Part shown: positions 51,989 to 64,000 of the stretch, in pieces | Layout: each line of letters begins with the position of its first letter | How positions within the stretch are numbered: position 1 is the first letter of the stretch | NCBI GenBank assembly: GCA_029246685.1 | Contig: JAQWMR010000013.1 | Span: 128,181-192,180, forward strand | Direction: 5' to 3' | DNA length: 64,000 nt | Source: Acidimicrobiales bacterium | Lineage (GTDB): Bacteria > Actinomycetota > Acidimicrobiia > Acidimicrobiales > Aldehydirespiratoraceae | Made by a program: the position numbers and the translations under genes | The notes under the pieces: generated by a model | Databases searched by the model: none | What the model was told of the DNA's origin: nothing | Seen by the model: only the letters and a program-made list of their open reading frames with translations

Positions 51989-54900
51989 GTGTGCACTCAC
52001 GTCAAGGCCCTTCGGCGCCATGCTGCGCTGATTGCCGCGGCGCTGATCGCCTACGTCCCGATCATCCTCTCTCGTCCGGGCCGCGTGGGCGCCGACACCA
52101 AGACCTACCTGTACCTCGATCCCGACCGGGTCCTGGCGAACGCCGCGAACCTGTGGGACAGCGATGTCGCGCTCGGAACCGTAACGCATCAGAACATCGG
52201 CTATCTCTGGCCGATGGGCCCCTGGTACTGGTTCTTCGAGACGATCGGGAGCCCGGACTGGCTCGCACAGCGGCTCTGGCTCGGAACCCTGCTGTTCGCC
52301 GCCGGAGCCGGCGTGCGCTACCTGCTGCGCACACTCGACTGGGAGGGCCGCGGAATCTTTGTGGCGATGCTCGCTTACCAGCTGAGCCCGTACCTGCTCG
52401 ACTACAGCGCCCGGATCTCGGCGGTACTTCTGCCATGGGCCGGACTCCCGTGGCTCATCGCGTTGACGATCCGATCCGCCCGCAATGGCGGCTGGCGAGA
52501 TCCCGCTCGGTTCGCACTGGTTGTCCTCACCGTCGGCTCCGTCAACGCGACGAGCCTGCTCCTCGTCGGGATCGCGCCGGTCGCGTGGCTCTTCCACGCT
52601 CGTTTCGTCGAACGGTCGCTCCCCACGCGAAAGGCGGTCAGGGCCGCGCTTCGGATCGGGTTGCTGAGCCTCGGCGTGTCCATCTGGTGGATCGCGGGCT
52701 TGATCCTGCAGGGTGGCTACAGCCTGCCCGTCACCCGATACACAGAGACATACCAGACGGTGGCGTCCTCCTCCACGGCACCGGAGGTGTTCCGGGGGCT
52801 CGGCTATTGGTTCTTCTACGGCAACGACAAATTCGGTCCGTGGATCCAGCCGAGCATCGAGTACACGCAGGGCGTGTGGCTGCTGTTCCTGAGCTATGGG
52901 CTGGTGGTCCTGGCGTTGCTCGGCGCGGCGCTCGTCCGTTGGCGACACCGAAGCTATTTCGTCCTTCTGATCGTGCTCGGCGGCCTCATCGCCGTCGGTA
53001 GCCACCCCTTCGATGCGCCGTCGCCGCTCGGCTCGCTGTTCAAGGACTTCACCGGCAGCGACGCGGGCCTGGCCCTGCGCTCGACTCCGCGGGCGCTTCC
53101 CATGTTGGTCCTGGCAACGGCTGTGCTGCTTGGAACAGCCGTGAACGCCCTCGACCGTCGATGGCCCCAACCCACGAAGGTGTTCGCCGGCTTCGTCCTC
53201 GTGGCGATCGTGTTGAACAATCCGGCGATGTGGCGGATTCGGATGATCGAGGAGCATCTGCATCGCGACGAGGACATCCCGGAGTACTGGCTCGAGGCGA
53301 TCGACCATCTGGATGCGAACGGGAACGACGGGCGAGTGATGGAGCTTCCGGGGAGCGATTTCGCGTCGTACCGGTGGGGCAACACCGTCGACCCGATCAC
53401 ACCTGGCTTCCTCGATCGGGGATACGTCGCGCGCGAGCTCGTGCCGTTCGGGTCCGCGCCCTCGGCGGACTTGTTGATCGCCTTCGACACGCGGTTCCAG
53501 GAAGACACCATCGACCCCGACGCGGTCGTTCCGATCGCGCAGCTGCTGTCGGTGGATGACATCGTCCACCGAGCTGATCTGACGTTCGAACGCTTTCGCA
53601 CGCCGCGCCCCATCCCGACTGCGGCATTTCTCGACAGCCATCCGCAGCTGGGCGCCGGCGAGGGCTTCGGCGATCCGGTCCCGAACATCGCCGGCCCGGA
53701 ACAGACGATGATCGACGAGGTCCACCTGGCGATCGATCCGGACCTGCCTCATCCGGCGCCGGTAACCGCCTATGAGGTGCCCGGCGCGCTCGACGTCGTG
53801 CGGACCCGACCGATCGACGGCGGGATCGTCATCGTCGGCGACGCGGAGGGGCTCGTCGACGCCGCCGGTGCGGGCCTGATCGATGTCGAACGGCCGCTGT
53901 GGTTCGCCGCCAACCTCGTCGCTGACGACGAGCTCCGTCAGCTCGTGACGGCCGAGCCGACGACAGTCATCGTCACGGACAGCAATCGCCGTCGGGCGAC
54001 GCGTTGGGGCACGCTGCGGGAGAATCAGGGGTACACGGAGTGGCCGGGCCAGGAGCCGCTGGTCGACGACCCGACGGACAACCGGCTCGATCTGTTCGTC
54101 GACCTCGAGGAGACCGACATCGATCCGGATGATGCGCGGACGGTCAGCGTCCAGGACGGCCCGTTCGAACTTCGCGCCTCGGGATTCGGCAACCCCGTGA
54201 CCTACACCAACGATGATCGGCCGGTTCTCGCGATCGACGGCGACGTCTCGACCGCGTGGGTGGTTGGAGCCTTTGCGGAGGCCCGAGGAGAGTGGCTGGA
54301 GTTCGCGTACGACTCCCCCACTGCGGTGCCGTCGATTCGGGTCGTGCAGCCTCAGGGTGACATCAACCGCCGGATCACCGAGGTCGAAATCCGTGCCGAT
54401 GGTCGGGCGCTCAGCACCGTGGACCTGACCGCCTCATCCCATGTCGCGCCCGGCCAGACGATCGAGCTGCCCGCTCATGACCCTGCCCGCCGTTACGAAG
54501 TCGTGATCACCGATCTCGATGTTACCCCCCGGGCCAACTACGCCGGTGTCTCACCGGTCGGTTTCGCAGAGATTGTGATGGGCGACGCTGCGCCAGTGAT
54601 CGAGCAACTCCGAACCCCGGTCGCCTTTGTCGATGTGACCGGAGAGGACCTCGACCGGCATGACCTCGCCGTCGTCCTGACTCGAGATCGATCGAACCCC
54701 CAGGAACCCGTCCGGGAGGACCCGGAGCGCGAGATCCGACGGATCGTCGATGTCGGTGGCGGGCGCACACTTGACGTCGGCGGGTCGGTTCGGGTCTCCG
54801 CCGCCGTCGAGGACTCCGTCATCGACGGCGTCCTTGGTCGCGTGGCCGATCGACATGGCGACGCGATGTGGGCCCGATCCGAGGAGTCACTCCAGGGCGA

Positions 54901-56296
54901 CCTGCGCAGCATTGCTTCGATGGCTTTCGATGACGACCCGACGACAGCCTGGACCGGCGAGTTCGGTGGCCAGTTGTGGCGTTGGATCGAGGTGGAGTAC
55001 GAGAACCCTGTTGCGTTCGACGGGCTGCGCCTCACGTTCGTGAACGACGCGTTCCACAGCGTGCCCACGGAGATCCGCGTCACCGTCGACGGCGAGACGC
55101 TCGGGGAATTCCCGACCGGCTTGCTCGCGAGCGAGGCGGCCCGAGGGGCGACCGCGGACGTCGTGCTTCCCGTGAGCGGCGAGGGCCGCGTCATTCGCTT
55201 CCAGTCGACACTCGTCGACGAGAACATCACCCGCGACTGGTACTCGAACGATTTCGTCGGACTCCCGACAGCCGTTGCCGAGATCGATATCGCTGACGGT
55301 CGGTCATTCGGACCGCTGAACGCGATCGACACGGAGTGTCTCGAGTTGCTCGAGATCGACGGGCGGACAGTCACCGCACGCGTCGAGGCATCGGTCAACC
55401 AAACGCTGGACCGCGAGGAGCTGGCGCTCGTCCCGTGTGAGCCGGTTCAGGTCGCGGGCCGCTTCACGGTGGAGACTACGGCCCGAGCCCACGGGTTCGA
55501 CGTCGACCAGCTGGTTCTGCGAAGCGAGCGAGCCGTCGCCGCGCCGACGGCGCAGCGGCCTGTGGAGATCCAGTCCCACGACGATTCCCACTATTCGGTG
55601 CGGATCCCACCGTCGACGACCGCCCGCTGGCTCGTTCTGGGACAGAGCCACAACGACGGGTGGACGGCCGAGGTCGACGGCCAGGATCTCGGCGAGCCGG
55701 TCCTGATCGACGGATTCGCCAACGGCTGGCTGGTGCCTCCCGGGGACGAGGCGATGGTCGCGTTGGAGTGGACGCCGCAGCGTCTAGTCGGGCGGTCCAT
55801 CGCGGTCTCCGTGGTCGGGATCGCGATCGCGCTGTTCCTCGCCTTCGGTCGTCGTCGAACGATGAAGGAAGGCGTGGCCCGCGAGCCCGTCCCCGCATCC
55901 CTGCGAGACCTCCCGGTGCTGGACACCTGGGCCCCACGAAGTTCACCCATCGGCACGGTCCCCGCTCTGATCGGCGGGGTGGCGATCGGCGTATTTGCGC
56001 TACTCAATCTTCCCCGCTTACCCGGACTCGCCGTTGCGATCGCGGTGGGCTTCGTCGGCCTGGCGCGGCTCGGCCGTCCGACCGTTCGGCCGGCGTTGGT
56101 CGGCGCGCTCACGTTCGGGTGCACCGCGCTCGCGATCATGCTCCAGCAACGGGCGAACCGCTTCGGCCCGGACTTCGGTTGGCCACAACAGTTCGCCGAC
56201 CTCCACGTCTGGGGTGTGGTGGCGCTGCTGCTTCTTGCCGGGGACTATGTCTGGTCGGCACTCCGACGGAGCGGACCCGACAACGAGATCGACTAG
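51989..56296 (+). CDS. aftD: AftD-like alpha-(1->3)-arabinofuranosyltransferase
   Basis: Very large membrane enzyme, 1435 residues. The N-terminal GT-C part (about 1-410) has many membrane segments and the acidic loop GADTKTYLYLDPDRVL. A long periplasmic part (about 420-1270) contains beta-sandwich, carbohydrate-binding-like regions. Four or five further membrane segments end the protein. AftD in mycobacteria adds branching arabinofuranose to arabinogalactan and lipoarabinomannan using a polyprenyl-phosphate donor. The GTG at 51989 is used. The stop TAG overlaps a convergent remnant stop in the palindrome CTAG. Confidence 0.85.
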   Translation: MCTHVKALRRHAALIAAALIAYVPIILSRPGRVGADTKTYLYLDPDRVLANAANLWDSDVALGTVTHQNIGYLWPMGPWYWFFETIGSPDWLAQRLWLGTLLFAAGAGVRYLLRTLDWEGRGIFVAMLAYQLSPYLLDYSARISAVLLPWAGLPWLIALTIRSARNGGWRDPARFALVVLTVGSVNATSLLLVGIAPVAWLFHARFVERSLPTRKAVRAALRIGLLSLGVSIWWIAGLILQGGYSLPVTRYTETYQTVASSSTAPEVFRGLGYWFFYGNDKFGPWIQPSIEYTQGVWLLFLSYGLVVLALLGAALVRWRHRSYFVLLIVLGGLIAVGSHPFDAPSPLGSLFKDFTGSDAGLALRSTPRALPMLVLATAVLLGTAVNALDRRWPQPTKVFAGFVLVAIVLNNPAMWRIRMIEEHLHRDEDIPEYWLEAIDHLDANGNDGRVMELPGSDFASYRWGNTVDPITPGFLDRGYVARELVPFGSAPSADLLIAFDTRFQEDTIDPDAVVPIAQLLSVDDIVHRADLTFERFRTPRPIPTAAFLDSHPQLGAGEGFGDPVPNIAGPEQTMIDEVHLAIDPDLPHPAPVTAYEVPGALDVVRTRPIDGGIVIVGDAEGLVDAAGAGLIDVERPLWFAANLVADDELRQLVTAEPTTVIVTDSNRRRATRWGTLRENQGYTEWPGQEPLVDDPTDNRLDLFVDLEETDIDPDDARTVSVQDGPFELRASGFGNPVTYTNDDRPVLAIDGDVSTAWVVGAFAEARGEWLEFAYDSPTAVPSIRVVQPQGDINRRITEVEIRADGRALSTVDLTASSHVAPGQTIELPAHDPARRYEVVITDLDVTPRANYAGVSPVGFAEIVMGDAAPVIEQLRTPVAFVDVTGEDLDRHDLAVVLTRDRSNPQEPVREDPEREIRRIVDVGGGRTLDVGGSVRVSAAVEDSVIDGVLGRVADRHGDAMWARSEESLQGDLRSIASMAFDDDPTTAWTGEFGGQLWRWIEVEYENPVAFDGLRLTFVNDAFHSVPTEIRVTVDGETLGEFPTGLLASEAARGATADVVLPVSGEGRVIRFQSTLVDENITRDWYSNDFVGLPTAVAEIDIADGRSFGPLNAIDTECLELLEIDGRTVTARVEASVNQTLDREELALVPCEPVQVAGRFTVETTARAHGFDVDQLVLRSERAVAAPTAQRPVEIQSHDDSHYSVRIPPSTTARWLVLGQSHNDGWTAEVDGQDLGEPVLIDGFANGWLVPPGDEAMVALEWTPQRLVGRSIAVSVVGIAIALFLAFGRRRTMKEGVAREPVPASLRDLPVLDTWAPRSSPIGTVPALIGGVAIGVFALLNLPRLPGLAVAIAVGFVGLARLGRPTVRPALVGALTFGCTALAIMLQQRANRFGPDFGWPQQFADLHVWGVVALLLLAGDYVWSALRRSGPDNEID

Positions 56297-56532
56297 ACGG
56301 TCGTGCTCGCCTTGGCCAGTGCGTGCTGAACCAACTCGAGCAACGTGCCCTTCGTCGCGGCGCGGTCACGGGCGTCGGTGATCATCATCGGTACGTCGGC
56401 CGGAATCGCTAGCGTCTCCCGAACGTCATCGAGCGAGTGATGGATCCGACCGAAGAAGGCGTTGACCGCCACGACTAACGGGATGCCGGCGGACTCGAAG
56501 TAGTCGACCGCTGCGAAGCAGTCCTCGAGCCG
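56293..56532 (-). pseudogene. 3' remnant of CvnD-type small GTPase
   Basis: 79 codons before the stop read RLEDCFAAVDYFESAGIPLV, then VAVNAFFGRIHHSLDDVRET and CTLLELVQ-like tail residues, matching the C-terminal quarter of conservon GTPases (CvnD). There is no P-loop or start. It continues in the same frame as the CvnA remnant upstream, separated only by TAG at 56533-56535. It is the tail of a deleted operon. Confidence 0.75.
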
Positions 56533-56820
56533 CTAGCCAGCGTTCGAGCTGGCTTCAGTCTCCGCTCGCTCGGGCCCGACAGGGTCCGAGCTGTCCATCG
56601 AGCGCTGCTGAACCTCGAGAACGCGTAGGCGCTCCACCTGGACGGCGAGCGGGAGGTCGGTGCTGGTGTCTGCGAATTCGGCGATGCGTGCCTCTCGCTC
56701 CTGGAAGCCTGTGCGGTCCTGTCGATCGACGATCCCGGAGAACGCGAAAACCACGACAGCTACCAGTGGTGTCGCAAGCAGCATGAAGAGCTTGCCGCGG
56801 AGCTTGATCCTCTTGAGCAT
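56533..56820 (-). pseudogene. 5' remnant of CvnA-type sensor kinase
   Basis: 95 codons from an ATG (AGAGG nearby) to TAG. MLKRIKLRGKLFMLLATPLV is the N-terminal membrane segment of nitrate/nitrite-sensing-type kinases that head conservons, followed by the start of the extracellular domain. HAMP and kinase parts are absent. The end is joined directly to CvnD sequence, so the middle of cvnA, cvnB, cvnC and most of cvnD was deleted. Confidence 0.75.
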
Positions 56821-56952
56821 GTAGGCCTCTGAGCGTCATGGCACCCACGGTGGGTACCTCCCGGCTCAATTCGGCCGCAGACCAGGAGAATTGAGGGCTG
56901 AGAGCAATCCTGCCCGGATAAGTTGAGTCGAACGGCCCAGAAGGCACTGAAA

Positions 56953-58416
56953 TCAGCGCAACGATGAGGCTGAGGGCCCAATCGGAGCCGGCAGCTGCGT
57001 TTCGTCCATCAGCCACGAGTCGACCGATGCGGCGGCTGCTCGCCCCTCGGCGATCGCCCACACAATGAGGCTCTGTCCGCGACCCATGTCACCGCATACG
57101 AACACGCCGTCGATGTTGGTCGCCCAGGCATCGTCACGCACGACGTTGCCGCGACCGTCGAGGTCCACGCCGAACTGCTCGGTGAGCGGTCCTTGCTCCG
57201 GCCCCGTGAAGCCCATCGCGAGCAGAACGAGCTGTGCGGAGAAGTCCTGTTCTGACCCCTCGACCGGCTCGAAGCTCATGCGGCCATCCGTGACGACTTG
57301 CTCCACCCGCACCGTGCGTAGCGTCGACACGGTGCCAGCGTCGTCGCCGACGAACTCGACCGTGTTGATCGCGTACTCACGCTCGCCGCCCTCTTCATGG
57401 GCGGAAGTCACCCGATAGATCATCGGCCAGGTGGGCCAGGGGTTGGCGTCCGGGCGATCCACCGCAGGCCGCGGCATGATCTCGAACTGATGGATCGATG
57501 CTGCGCCTTGGCGATGCGAGGTACCGAGGCAGTCGGCGCCCGTATCGCCGCCACCGATGATGATCACGTCCTTGCCTTCGGCGCTGAGCGTCGGCTCCTC
57601 GAGGTCGCCTTCCTGCACGTGGTTGGCGATCGGAAGGAACTCCATCGCCTGATGAATGCCGTCGAACTCGCGACCGGGAATCGGAAGGTCGCGAGCCTGG
57701 GTCGCACCGCATGCGAGCACAACCGCATCGTGCTCGGCTCGAAGCTCGTCGGCGGAGATATCTGATCCCACTGCGACATTGCAGCGGAATTCGGTGCCTT
57801 CGGCTTCCATCTGTTCGATACGGCGATCGAGGTGACGCTTCTCCATCTTGAACTCAGGGATGCCGTAGCGCAGAAGACCGCCGGGCCGATCGGCCCGTTC
57901 GTAGACGACCACCGCGTGTCCGGCTCTGGTGAGCTGTTGCGCAGCGGCGAGTCCGGCTGGGCCGGAGCCCACGACGGCGATGGACTTACCGGTCGAGACG
58001 ACCGGGACCTCCGGTGTCACCCATCCTTCGGCCCACGCGCGGTCGATGATCTCGACCTCGATGCGCTTGATGGTGACGGGCGGCTCGTGAATGCCGAGGA
58101 CGCAGGCGGCTTCACAGGGAGCGGGACACAGGCGACCGGTGAATTCGGGGAAGTTGTTGGTGGCGTGCAGTCGATCGATCGCGGCGCGCCAGTTGCCTCG
58201 GTAACTGAGATCGTTCCAGTCCGGGATGATGTTGCCGAGCGGGCAGCCGTTGTTGCAGAACGGGATGCCGCAATCCATGCAGCGACTCGCCTGTTCGCGC
58301 AGCGTTTCCTCCGGGAAGTCGTCGTAGACCTCTTTCCAGTCTCGCAGGCGGACCGGAACCGGCCGTCGGGTGGGCAACGCTCGATCGTGCTTCAGGAAAC
58401 CGCGTGGGTCGGCCAT
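56953..58416 (-). CDS. gltD: Glutamate synthase small subunit
   Basis: NADPH-oxidising beta subunit that passes electrons to the large subunit; 487 residues. N-terminal 4Fe-4S ligands lie in CMDCGIPFCNNGCPLGN and LCPAPCEAAC. FAD motif GSGPAGLAAAQQL is near residue 150 and the NADPH motif GGGDTGADC near 290. CGDMGRGQSLIVWAIAEGR is the C-terminal FAD signature. It starts 9 nt after gltB, forming the gltBD operon. Confidence 0.96.
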   Translation of the reverse strand: MADPRGFLKHDRALPTRRPVPVRLRDWKEVYDDFPEETLREQASRCMDCGIPFCNNGCPLGNIIPDWNDLSYRGNWRAAIDRLHATNNFPEFTGRLCPAPCEAACVLGIHEPPVTIKRIEVEIIDRAWAEGWVTPEVPVVSTGKSIAVVGSGPAGLAAAQQLTRAGHAVVVYERADRPGGLLRYGIPEFKMEKRHLDRRIEQMEAEGTEFRCNVAVGSDISADELRAEHDAVVLACGATQARDLPIPGREFDGIHQAMEFLPIANHVQEGDLEEPTLSAEGKDVIIIGGGDTGADCLGTSHRQGAASIHQFEIMPRPAVDRPDANPWPTWPMIYRVTSAHEEGGEREYAINTVEFVGDDAGTVSTLRTVRVEQVVTDGRMSFEPVEGSEQDFSAQLVLLAMGFTGPEQGPLTEQFGVDLDGRGNVVRDDAWATNIDGVFVCGDMGRGQSLIVWAIAEGRAAAASVDSWLMDETQLPAPIGPSASSLR

Positions 58417-58425
58417 CGTCGCTCC

Positions 58426-63042
<4,617 letters not shown>

Positions 63043-63195
63043 TTCGGGTCTCCTCAGGGTCTCCAACATCCAGGCGACGGCCTGGAACGATTCGGAGCTG
63101 GGACGACGTTGGCCCGGCTGCCAGAAGCGAGAAACGCTATCGATTCTCGCCTGTGGACGACCAACTCGGGCCGTCTGTGGGTCATCATAGGGCCC

Positions 63196-64000
63196 ATGCC
63201 AGCCCCTGACTCCACCGTTTCACGCCGCGTGGCGGCCCGAATCGACGAATCCCCGACGCCGTACCACGCAGTGGCGACCGCAGTGCGGGAGCTGGAAGCC
63301 GCCGGGTTCAGCGATGCAGCGCCCGGTGAGACCCCTGCGGTCGGGTCGCAGTACCTCCGCCGGGGCGGTGCGCTCGTTGCGTGGACGGTCGCCGAGCACC
63401 ACAACGCCGGTTCGCCCGCGCGGGTGGTCGGGGCCCACACGGACAGCCCGAACCTCCGCATCAAACCCCAGCCCGATGCCGGTTCCGGCCCGTGGCGTCA
63501 GCTCGGCGTGGAGATCTACGGCGGCGCGTTGCTCAACTCGTGGCTTGACCGCGACCTCGGTCTGGCCGGGCGCGTCGTGGTGCGTTCCGCCGACGGACCG
63601 ACCACCCGACTGGTTCGAGACAATCGGCCGCTCCTACGGATACCGCAGCTGGCCATCCACCTCGACCGGGAGATCAACGACAAGGGTCTCCTCCTGAATC
63701 GCCAACGCCACATGGCGCCGATCTGGGCGATCGGTGACGGCCCGTCGTTCGGCAGCTACCTTGCGGAGCTGGCCGAGGTGGACGAATCCGACGTCGTCTC
63801 GTACGACGTCATGGCCCACGACACCACGCCGTCCGCGCTCACGGGCCTCGACGAGCAGTTCTTGGCGGCGCCGCGGATCGACAATCTCCTGTCGTGCTTC
63901 GTCGGCGTGGATGCGCTCCTCGCCGCTTCCTCCGCTCCAGGATCGTCGATCCCGATGTTGTGTCTCTTCGACCACGAGGAAGTCGGCAGCGTCAGCACGG
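63196..64000 (+). CDS. M18-family aspartyl aminopeptidase (3' end off window)
   Basis: Zinc aminopeptidase that removes N-terminal acidic residues; 268 residues are seen out of about 430. Metal and catalytic residues visible are GAHTDSPN (His, Asp) and FDHEEVGS (Glu-Glu). STPYHAVA-like start and [16 protein letters not shown] are typical of M18. It is divergent from gltB across 153 bp. It fits the peptide and amino-acid turnover theme of the window. Confidence 0.93.
   Translation, partial: MPAPDSTVSRRVAARIDESPTPYHAVATAVRELEAAGFSDAAPGETPAVGSQYLRRGGALVAWTVAEHHNAGSPARVVGAHTDSPNLRIKPQPDAGSGPWRQLGVEIYGGALLNSWLDRDLGLAGRVVVRSADGPTTRLVRDNRPLLRIPQLAIHLDREINDKGLLLNRQRHMAPIWAIGDGPSFGSYLAELAEVDESDVVSYDVMAHDTTPSALTGLDEQFLAAPRIDNLLSCFVGVDALLAASSAPGSSIPMLCLFDHEEVGSVST

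Overview
The window is GC-rich, densely coding chromosomal DNA of an actinobacterium. I infer a member of Acidimicrobiia or a close relative. The evidence is a complete Pup-proteasome gene set, an F420 cofactor gene (fbiC), actinobacteria-restricted small families (DUF3151- and DUF3052-like proteins, a Pup-linked TrmI), an AftD-like arabinofuranosyltransferase and an SLH-plus-CAP surface protein. Many genes start with GTG, and many appear to be leaderless (TANNNT box 6-7 nt before the start codon). I saw no tRNA, rRNA, CRISPR array, complete insertion sequence or phage gene.

Region 1 (1-16.0 kb, almost all minus strand) is the proteasome neighbourhood: trmI, a secreted trypsin-like protease, a ferredoxin, the ring ATPase ARC/Mpa, dop, pup, prcB and prcA (cut by the left edge). 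Between ARC and dop lie a glutamate dehydrogenase and a four-gene polar amino-acid ABC transporter, which places amino-acid uptake and deamination inside the protein-degradation cluster. Upstream of trmI are small membrane proteins, a LON-domain protein and a PBP4-like protein that has lost all three catalytic motifs.

Region 2 (16-30.5 kb, mostly plus strand) holds a TetR regulator divergent from a small protein and a FIST sensor, then transketolase-transaldolase-acyl-CoA dehydrogenase, an SNF2 helicase with a small basic partner, an SLH-CAP surface protein, an HxlR regulator and FO synthase (fbiC).

Region 3 (30.5-37.5 kb) is a patch of gene decay among intact genes: a CrtA-like monooxygenase interrupted by two in-frame TGA codons, a frameshifted DUF3052-like gene, and a broken McrB-like AAA ATPase plus partner. 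An intact LOG protein, a cysteine-rich protein and a ClC chloride channel are interspersed.

Region 4 (37.5-44.9 kb) is housekeeping: RNase D, rhodanese, MobA, DUF3151, a pyruvate kinase with the K+-independent signature, a SirB1-like protein, a glycerophosphodiesterase and a lytic transglycosylase. Most are read from leaderless promoters.

Region 5 (44.9-45.6 kb) has no credible gene. It looks like a structured non-coding RNA of about 570 nt ending in a strong terminator, and it is the most unusual element here.

Region 6 (45.6-56.8 kb) carries cell-envelope sugar chemistry (a UDP-galactopyranose-mutase-like flavoprotein, three glycosyltransferases, AftD). It also has a decayed GGDEF-EAL gene and a deletion scar of a conservon (CvnA head joined to CvnD tail). 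Region 7 (56.9 kb to the end) is gltD-gltB and a divergent M18 aminopeptidase cut by the right edge. With the glutamate dehydrogenase, transporter, proteasome and aminopeptidase, the window is rich in amino-nitrogen turnover.
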